A stretch of DNA of 64,000 nucleotides from Tribonema minus (lineage: Eukaryota > Sar > Xanthophyceae > Tribonematales > Tribonemataceae), in assembly GCA_017506865.1 (NCBI GenBank), contig JAFCMP010000078.1:248001-312000 (forward strand), read 5' to 3'. Shown piece after piece: positions 1-9,300 of the stretch. The notes beneath the pieces were generated by a model, which searched no databases, was not told the DNA's origin, and worked only from the letters and a program-made list of their open reading frames with translations. A program made the translations under genes and the position numbers. How positions within the stretch are numbered: position 1 is the stretch's first letter; each line of letters starts with the position of its first letter.

Positions 1-250
1 CCTGGTCACATCATGGCGCATCGCGGCTGTGGCGTTTAACCATGAGTTACGCGACTCCTTACGACGAGCCACTTCATGAGGGTTCTGATGAAGTTCCAGT
101 TCACCTCCATCAGGGCTCTGTGGTATGGAGACACCTGGCGATGGGTCGCTGACATTGGCTTCGCACTTCAAGTTCAAGTTCAACTTCATCACGGTCCATA
201 CGCGATCTTGAATTGACTTAGCTCACGGGCCAGTATTCAAGCCTTCTGCA

Positions 251-1210
251 CAAATCACATAGGCAAAACTGCGTACTGCCAAGCATCGCCTTGTGCATTG
301 ATAGCAGCAATCCTAGCCTTGATCCACTCATGCTCTTTGGAATACTCTGCCACATGCATATTGACTCCCTGACTCGACACCATTTACTGGGGGGGGCGGC
401 GACCGAGTCGTGGTCCAAGCATACACCTTTGGGAAAACAAGGTATTCGCCGGGAGATCAAACACGCCAGAGCCCAAGAGCGTTACAGCAAACGTGAAACG
501 CCATTTGAGGCATGGCAAATTCACAAGCCATAACTTCATGTCCTCAACGGTGGCCTTGACTGGCAAGTCACATGTGAATGTGAACAAGACAGCCATTTCG
601 TGCAATGACAGCACTCGTGCTTCATGCACTGGGCCAGCATCAATCTGCACATCAGCCACGTAGTTTGCAAGGTCAACTGGGGGTGTCCCAGGATTCCTTC
701 CACAACAAGGCCATGCATGCAGTTGGCATCATACACGCTCTTTGTACCCATCACAAGCGATTCAAAAAGAAGCAGTGCTCAGGGCAGCGAGGAACACGAC
801 ACTCAGAAACGGGTTCTGTAGCTCGCTGAACTGCATTTATCAGCATGCCAAACACTGTCAGGTTGAAAGCTGCAGTGGCAGCCGGGCCTGCTCGCGCCCA
901 CACCTTTGAGCTCCGTATAGACGCCAAAGTCTCAGCTCTCCAGCAACGCAGCTTAGCCCTCCACATAGGCTGCGCCACCACCATCCACTCTCGAACCGCC
1001 TCGACCTTGATAAATGGCTCGCTTGCGTAATCTGCGCACGGGCGGGCCACCAAAGGTCAGGTCAGGATTCAGTTCAACTAGTGCCTTAGTAACTGAATCA
1101 CTGCTCAAGGCCTCCCACTGATAACCTGCTGTTGAGCGCTTGCACCAAGGGTGAAGTTTGCCTGACACACGTGGAGACACTTTGTCAAGTGCACAGTGTA
1201 TATCCGCCAC
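251..1210 (-). pseudogene. Decayed C5 cytosine methyltransferase fragment from a retrotransposon relative
   Basis: Read on the minus strand, this stretch gives pieces in shifting frames that align in order with the methyltransferase domain of the retrotransposon at 1943-13943. From about 1110 to 1040 a piece ending NPDLTFGGPP matches the segment before the catalytic motif. The frame then shifts to a piece beginning CADYAS, matching PPCTDFS, followed by RAKLR. At 659-384 the pieces DAGPVHEARVLSLHEMAVL and LPANTLFSQR match motif IX and the following region. Frame shifts and stops show it is not functional. No LTR or integrase is visible near it, and it runs toward the window edge. The alignment was made by eye, so only the region around 384-700 is secure; the ends are approximate. 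Confidence 0.7.
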
Positions 1211-1942
1211 AAGGCTGTCACACCTGCCTGCTCTCAGGCCCCTTGTTTCAAACTCAGCAGTTCAACTTGAAGTTCTGATGCCAAAGCATCTGAATTCATC
1301 TCATCATTCACGACTCTCCGTGTATCACAGCACCTGCCACCGTATTCACGGCTGTAGGTCGCGTGACTTAGCTAAGGTGCAGTCAACAAACCATACGTGC
1401 GAGGCATTGAAGCCTACAACGCAACATTGGTAATACTGCCCATTCGTTCAACAAAGCTCACCAAAATTCACATGTGGGCACGTGCTGGTGCAGCATGTTC
1501 CTGTCATGTATAGAATTTGGTTACACTGTACATCAGCATTCAGGGCGCCGTCGAAACGGTTAAAACCCTACGCACTGTCATTGACCCGTCCTCATTCCGC
1601 GAGGTTAGAGTAGTACAGCGATGCTAACTCGCTCGCGATGCACTGCATTGACTTGTCCTCTATGTGTGAGGATACAGTCGCACAGCATCTTGCTTCATTC
1701 AATATTTCATGGATGGAGCCTTCTTTGGTGAGAAGGTGATCCACTCAGAACACTTCAATGTCGCTCAAAGTGCGTGTGAGCCCCTATGGTGGGAGGTAAT
1801 CACTGACACACTAAAAGCACTCAAACACTTTCACGGTGCGTGCGAGCTCCTATGGTGGGGAGGTAAGTCACACTCGAGGTGCATGCCGAAGCAATGCGTC
1901 CCAACACATACCCGCATGTCAAAACAAAGAACCCAGACTGCA
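1211..1942. other. Gene-free stretch with a short tandem duplication
   Basis: No coding region is supported. Two similar units of about 50 bp lie at 1749-1805 and 1827-1875; each ends in a splice-donor-like string after TATGGTGGG (GGTAATC and GGTAAGTC). Confidence 0.4.
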
Positions 1943-2353
1943 TGATACGGCTTGGGGGTGTATTCAGACAGTTACAGGCAGTTACACCTCACAGGTTGGC
2001 ACAGGTCTCAGTAGACCTGTGTAGTCGGTGTAGACCCTGACATGTGATTGAGAGCTGGCCTGACCTTAGTTGAAGGCAGGTGCAACTAGTTGGGTCACAT
2101 GCCAAAGGGCACATCAAAGTAGTATGCACAGCATCAGAACCTCCCCTGCAAGCAGCAAGCCCGAACCTTGCTGTGCCAGCCATCGTCCAGCCCAAGCCTA
2201 CTGTCTCTCAGCAGCAGAATAAGACATCCGGTGAGCGCATCGCGTTTCCTTTCGCACAACATTCATTTGAGTTCTCTGAAGCGTGTCTACTTGTTTTGCT
2301 CTTCCAGTTTGCTTGTTTGCATCCATGACAGCATCACAAGGTAAGCTGCTTCA
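1943..2353 (+). repeat. 5' LTR
   Basis: 411 bp, begins TGATACGG and ends GCTGCTTCA. Identical to 13533-13943 except C/T at 2037 and A/T at 2200. Confidence 0.95.
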
Positions 2354-2356
2354 ATT

Positions 2357-2374
2357 TGGCACCCGTAGGCAGTC
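2357..2374 (+). other. Putative primer-binding site
   Basis: TGGCACCCGTAGGCAG starts 3 bases after the 5' LTR and begins with TGG, the complement of a tRNA CCA end. The matching tRNA was not identified. Confidence 0.5.
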
Positions 2375-3330
2375 CTTATTACCTCGTACTAACCCCGCTC
2401 GCAAGGGCAACAGTGCGGTGATAGCTGTTAGTGTATCACCACTCGAATCGTGTCAAAGCCTTTCGAGATGCCCAATCACGTAAAGAACAAAGAATTACGT
2501 GAAGAAAGCCGGGGGGCCGCGAGTTTAGAAGGTCAATCACGCCCGTATTCCTGCATAAGAGTGTCTATACGACGGGGCAACGTAGTGCTGCAGCGCTACG
2601 TCGTGACCCGCCCCCTTGGTGTCATGAACACCGCAGTGCGTGCTGCACGAGTCTAAGCGGCGTTGATTGTGCAACTTTCATCAAGCCGACCTTATTCTGC
2701 GGCTCATCTATGGTTGATGAACGTAGTCATGTGGACTCATAGAGGGGTCATCAAGGGCAGTATTGTACGGTAGCGAGCTGCGTGCGCCACCTACGCGCCG
2801 TACACTATCACGATTCGCAACAGGAGCCTCCTGGGAGGACAGCGACGCCTTGGGGAGAGGCACGTGGTAGAAAGCGCAAAGTAGTCGTTCCGAACAGTAT
2901 ACGACTAGTCATAGACAGTGCAAGTGATTTTCGCCCGAACAGGTCGGGCACAAGCGCAAGAGGGGTATGCGCTGTCACTTTCTGGCTGTAACGAATTGCC
3001 TATGACGTTAGTTTATTCCCTACGCCATGCTCTCCTTTAGTAATGCTCTAAAGCTGATATGACTAGCTTTTTTGCAAAGAAGGGGGAGAGGAGTTCTAGC
3101 TTTAGCGCAAAGCGATGCAATTTTGCCTCATGATTGTTGGCCGCAATTGTGTCGCAATTTTGACAACGCGGTCGATCTGTACAACTGTATGTCCAACTGG
3201 CTGGCTTACGGTTCAGAGTGCCTAGTAGCACAAGTGCGCGGGCATAGACGGCTCTGCGCTGACTTTCTTAAGATGCGGCTTGTCAGCGTTCTCAGCTTCA
3301 TGCGCGTCAATGTGATGCAGGATACACCAT
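2375..3330 (+). other. Retrotransposon leader without a supported gene
   Basis: About 950 bp between the primer-binding site and the Gag start. Only short chance reading frames are present. It may hold packaging or RNA-start signals, but none can be recognised. Confidence 0.4.
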
Positions 3331-6300
3331 ATGGCCAAGACAGGCCATGGCTCCAAAGCCAAACCAAGTGGGTCAAGCCGCACTGGAGGTGCTAGTGGTG
3401 GCGCTAGGCCTAGTGGCCGCGCTGCTGCTTCGGCTGACAAGGGCGGTAAGCGCCTCACCAAGCGTACCGCGCCTGAGTCAAGTTCGGGCGACACGCCGTC
3501 AAGCCCCCCTCCACGGCCCGCGGCAGCAGTTGTCGCAGAACCCAGCCAGCAGGTCGGTGCCAGTGCGCCCGACTCCCCAGCGCCATCCGCGGCGGCACGG
3601 TCCCCAGAACCAGCAGTAGTTGTTGGTGCCGCGCCCCCTATCATACGCAGTTTCGCTGACTTCTCCGACGATGCCAACGGTGGTGGCACGGCGGCAGAGT
3701 CCTTGGTAGCGGGACACCTGCGTAGGCAGAGGATGGTTGAGTTGTTTGCTCTGGCGGGCATCACCACCACGATAGCCCAGATCGCCGAGGTAGAGGCAGC
3801 CAGTTCGCAAGCAGCCATAGCTAGCACACTCGCACAGTCCACCCTCCCCCGCAAGACACCACTTGTGGCAACACCCGCGCAAGTTGCGCCAGTAGCCGAG
3901 CCAGTTGAGCCGGCAGTAACCGCGGCAGTCGCGGCAGCCCCAGTTGTTGCCCCAGGGGTGACCCCACAGCAGGTCGCGCGCAGTAAGCCGACCGAGACGT
4001 CAGTTGCGCGCAGTGCGCAAGCCCCGAGTGCACCTGAGGTGTCGCCGGTGGTCAGTACGTCGAAGAGCCCGAAGCTGCCGGTTAAGCAGAAGGCTCCAGC
4101 CTACCCCACTGCACTTGCTAAGGCCCGAGCGAAGGCCAAGGCTTCGTCACTGTTGACGTTGCCGCGCAAGGGTGCGGTTGGTGCGGCCGCGCTGCGTGAG
4201 CCAGTTGTGCCACGCGAGGCGCCAGTTGCGCCGTCATCGCCAGTTGTGCGAAGCGGCAAGCAGCGTCAGGTGGCACGTGTGTTGCCTGACACTTCCGAGT
4301 CGTCCGAGGGCGAGGGTGGCATACCCTTTGACCCGGTAGGCACGGAAGAGATGTATGTGCAGTGGAAAGAGGGTATCGAAAACCTCATCACTGAGCACAG
4401 CAGAGCTGCCGACAAGGCTAGGCGCGCAGCCAAAGCAGCGGGAGCTGAGCGCGATAGCCATAAGTACCTCGGCAATACTAAGCGGCGCATCACCGAGGCC
4501 CTCAGCAGGGGCGACAAGCACGAGATCAGGTCTCGGCTGTTGCCAGTGGCTCGGGCTCATGCGGCGCAGCAGGCCCAAGAGGCGCGCGATCAGAACTTAG
4601 CGCTCCTCGAGAAGAGAGGTCACGACTTCAAGGCCGGCAAGTACGGTGACTTGCTGACAGTGGGTGCCAGGCGCTTTTCTTCGCGCAGCTGGTGTCACTT
4701 TGCCTTTGGAGATGACAGCGGTGATGAGTCCGAGTTAAGCAAGATGACGAAGGACATCGAGCGCACTCCGCTCGTCACCGAGGAGGCTCGCAAAGCTTCG
4801 GACAGCTACCCGCGCAGGCTGATCTCCCACCCCATGCCGGAGGTGGAGGAGCTCATCGGCGGCTGCGAGTCCACTTCGGACGAGGCGGTCAGGCCGCCGA
4901 CTCTGGCTTTTGGGGTGCGCGTGAGCGATGACGTGGCCGACGCGGCTGCGCTCGCACGCGCATCGATTCTAGGTGAGTCAGTGAAGGATGCGGGGGCACT
5001 CACACCTTCGTACTCCTCAGTCGCTATGTCAGCACGCAAACCCAAGGTAGACCTTAGGGGTTTTGGCGGCACTGGCGTGGTCATAGTGACACAAGTCGGG
5101 AGACTCGAGGCCTCAGTGAGGGCCTTTGAGCGCAGTTGCAACACTCGCGGTGTGCCTAAGTCGGCGTACGCGGAAGCGCTTCTGCAGAGTCTTACCAGGG
5201 GTCAGTACTCTGACTTGACTAGCACGATCAAAAATGAGCGTACAGGGGTGCTGGAGACCCGTTCGTTCAGTGACCTGACGTATGAGCAGATGGTACAGTG
5301 TCTTACAGCAGCGTATGACAGTACATCGGCCAGGCAGATCGCGCTACAGAGGTATCACGAGCTCACCCGTGCCTCTGGCACCAGTCCCGAAGTGTGGGGC
5401 AGAGAGGTGGCGGCAGCTGCACATGATGCAGGCTGCGCGGACAACCAGCAGATTGTTCGCATGAAGTTCGTGCATGAGTTGCCACTGTGTTGCCGCCAAG
5501 AAGTCAATGGCATGCATGACACATGGGATTTGCAGAATATAGCTTTTCCCAAGGTGGTAGCCACTGCCCAGCAGAGGTGGCAGGCGGCGCCGGTCGGCGA
5601 ACGTGAGATCAGGACTGTTGTGTCAGCTATGGCTGCAACATACATCTCACCGCCCTCCCGCTCTGACGCAGGCAAGCGTCCGAACAGGGACGGGTGGAGC
5701 GTTGTCAGCACCGAACGGCGCCCCAAGAAGGGCAAGCTCGCAGCAGCGCGCGCAATGTTGGCGGGGCTGTCTACAGACGAGCGTCGCGAGCTTGGGTTCA
5801 ACTCTAGCGCGCCGCAGGGCAGTTCAAGCTCTGGCGGCGGCAACGGCGGCGGCGGCAAGCCCAAGAACTACATGTGTCGTGGTTGTGGGGTTGACCAGGG
5901 TAACTGGGAAGACCTCATGCGTCACAAGAAGTCCTGCCAGAAGTGCACCGAGCACAGGGACAAGCGCCGCAACGGTGAGTCACACTTGCAGTTGTCTGCT
6001 GCCTCGGTAGAAAGTGACTTGCCTGCCGCAAGTTCAACATCAGCAACCAGTGAATTGGTTGGTGTAGTTATAGCAGATGCATGTGCAGCACAGAGCGCTG
6101 AACATGTAAATGACGCTGTCAATGACGTCCCTTTGCACGCGCAGGTAGCGGCAACTGAGGGTGGGCCGGAGCCACCACCCAGGGTCATGACACACGCGTC
6201 AATCTGCTGTGGGGCGCTAGGAGGCGCCATAGCTGGGGGTAAGTTGACCTCCAGAGCAGGTTTTGTAACACGCACAGTGCTTGCAGTTGACAAGAACGTC

Positions 6301-9300
6301 AAAGCAATTGAGGCTCTGCATGAAGTTCATTCAGAAGTGCCCACAATGACTGCATGCATGACTAATGCGAAAGTTGTTGCACGTCTTCTTGACGAGAAAC
6401 CTGACATCACCACTATCTCCCCGCCCTGCACAGATTTTTCAGCAGAGGGCAAGAGGGCCGAGGGCGAAGCTGCCGAGTGCACGGTTCATGCCGCGCGGCT
6501 CATCGTGCGGGCCAAGCTTCGGGTGGTGTTGTACGAGAATGTGCCAGGAGTGCTAGTGTCACGCGCGTTTGCACGCGCAGTACGCATTCTCAAGTCAGCT
6601 GGTTACATGCTGTACATCGCCAAGTTAAAGTCTTCTGAGTTTGAAGTACCTTGCAGGAGGCAGAGGGTGTACATTGTCATAGTACCAGCAGGGGTGGCCT
6701 CACGTGAGGCACTCCAGAGGTTCGGTGCGGTAATAAATACCAAGCGTTTACAAAGCAGACCCACATCTGTTCGCTCTCGCTTGCGCTGCCCCGAACGCAC
6801 ATTCTTCTTGCAACCGCGCAGTGCTCAGCACCCTGGTGTTTTGGATGCTGATGGTTTGTTGCCTAGTCCAGTGCGCAAACTGCCTGGTAGGCCCACTGCA
6901 AGTTATGTTGCACATGCAAAGGACGCTGGTCCAGTGGCATCTGCCCGCTTGCTGTCGCTTGCGGAAATGGCAGTGCTCATGACTTATCATCATGAATTAC
7001 CAGCGAGTGCATGCAGTAGTGATGTACGGCGTTACATTGCAGACTTGTTCATCCCAGAGATGGCATTTCACTTGTTCGTGGCAATAGAGGCCTCGGGCCT
7101 GTGCACACTGCCAGAACAACAGGTACGTTTGCCGCGTAGGTCAGACTCTACGTTGAGGCATTCAGTTGACTGCCCACCCCCGTTTTGGTTGGCTGGTCAG
7201 AGTGATTCGCTGGTACAGGCCGCTACCGCGGTACACGCAGCGCCCACGTCAAGTGCACACTGCTCAGCAGCAGTGGCGCGTAGCATACATGCAAAGGCGC
7301 ATGATGCAGGGTATGCAGAGGTACCCATAATTCCAATGCGCAGTGCATGGGAAGAGCCAGAGGTAGACTTGGCTGTGGTGCAGCCCGGCATGGCTGACAT
7401 CATGGAAGTTGATGACTCTGACTCAGGTTCTGGCTCTGAGTGGGACTCGCAGTCAGTTGTGAGCGTTTGCAGTAGCGCAGACGACATGGACATTGACACA
7501 GAAATCAGTGCTCCACCCATTGCGGCCGCAGCGGCGCGCAAGAAGCTCGGCGGCGGTAAAGACCCGCGCCTGGCTCCAGGTGAGCTGAAGGCAGCGCTCA
7601 GGCGCGCTGGCCTAGATGCTCAGTCTCTAGGCATATTAGACCATGTGCCAGGTGTCAGTAAGTTAGACACAGCCCCACCAGTGAGTGTGGCAGAGACCAT
7701 TAAGAATCTCACAGAAGAGATCGCAAAGCAGAGGGAACCAGTCAAGTTACCTCATGTGGACCTTGCAGTAGGGTCCAGCGAGCCTAGCTCGGTAGAGCGC
7801 TCCAAGTCGGAGGCTCACGTGGAGTACATACGCCCAGTAGCCGGTGTTGTACCTCCAGGGCAGATGTTTGTGTCCGCGTCGTTACGTGTACAAAGCAACT
7901 CACGGACGCCCAAAGAGCTCTATGTGCGCGCGATGGTAGACTGCGGTGCAACCGTAACCATCATGGGCAAGCGCATTGCGGACAAGCTCCCCAACAGCTA
8001 TGTATGTGCACCTCAACAAGGTGACTACACCGAGATCCTCTTGGCAGACGGCAAGACGTCGCTGCAGATCAGTGGTGTGGTCAATGCATGGCTGCGGTTT
8101 AAGAACAAGATGTTCTTGCACAAGTTCTATGTGGTGAACGCACCCATGGACGTGCTCTTAGGTACAGATTTCTTTGCCCCGCATGGCTCAGTCATCTCGT
8201 ATCACGGCGGTAGCCCAGCCTTCTTCCCAGGGGGACTCAAAGGTGTGGCCATACGCCCCATGCACGACAAGAATCGCGCAGACAACGCGAACGCGCGTGC
8301 GGCAGCACTAGCCAGTTGCAAGGGCAATGGCAGCGCTGAGAGCACTGAGGCACCAGACAAGCCTCAGCAGTGCTCAGCCAGGATGGCATATAACACTGTA
8401 CTGGCACCATCGTCGGAGACGATTGTGGAGCTCACGCTGCTACCAAAGCCAAAGCGCGTGCAGCCCTATGCGGCATTGCTCATACCAGAAGAACCAGTGA
8501 CTACAGATATGATGAGAGGCAAAGGTGTTAAGGCAAATATCACCGCTCTCACTGTAAATGCCAGCGGCACAATATTCGCTACATTGAGCAATACTTCAAT
8601 GTACCCGGTGTACGTGCGCCGCAACACGTATTGGGGAAAGGTAACTCCAATTAATGCTGATGATCTGCTAGAAGTGCAGACGGCTACTCAGCGGGCTCTA
8701 GAAGCCAAACTGCTAGTAATAGCAGCCAGATGGCACTCTGAAAATGCTAAGTTAGTGGCAGAATTAGCTGCTAGCATAGGCAAGACTGCCAAAGAGGTTG
8801 CACAAGAAGTGCAACGGCTGGCAGACCTCAGCCAGCGCCACAATGCCCAGCTAGAAAACTGCACAGATGCAGAGCTGGAGGAAATCCTTGTGAAAGATGG
8901 CAAGCTTGCGCCTCATTTGCAAGGAAGGGGGAAAGATGGGGTACTTTTAAAAACAAAAGCACTTGACATGCTCAAAAAGCACAGAAATGTCTTTGCTAAG
9001 GACCCTAAAAACCCTCGAGTCACTCAGCATTTTGAAATTGATGTTGACACTCAGATGGCCGAGCCGGTGGCGGACAAGGCACGCCATTGGGCTTTCAAAG
9101 AGGCCGAGTACATCATGAAACAGATTCAGATGATGGCAAAGCGCCAACAGATTGAGCCATCAGACAGTGCTTGGGCAAGCAACCCAGTGCTAGTGGTTCA
9201 AGGCGACAAGATCCGCTTCTGCATAGACTTTAGGAAGTTGAATGCAGTCACGAAGCGTGATAGTCATGGCTTAGGCAACATGGACGACATGATGCGGGCT

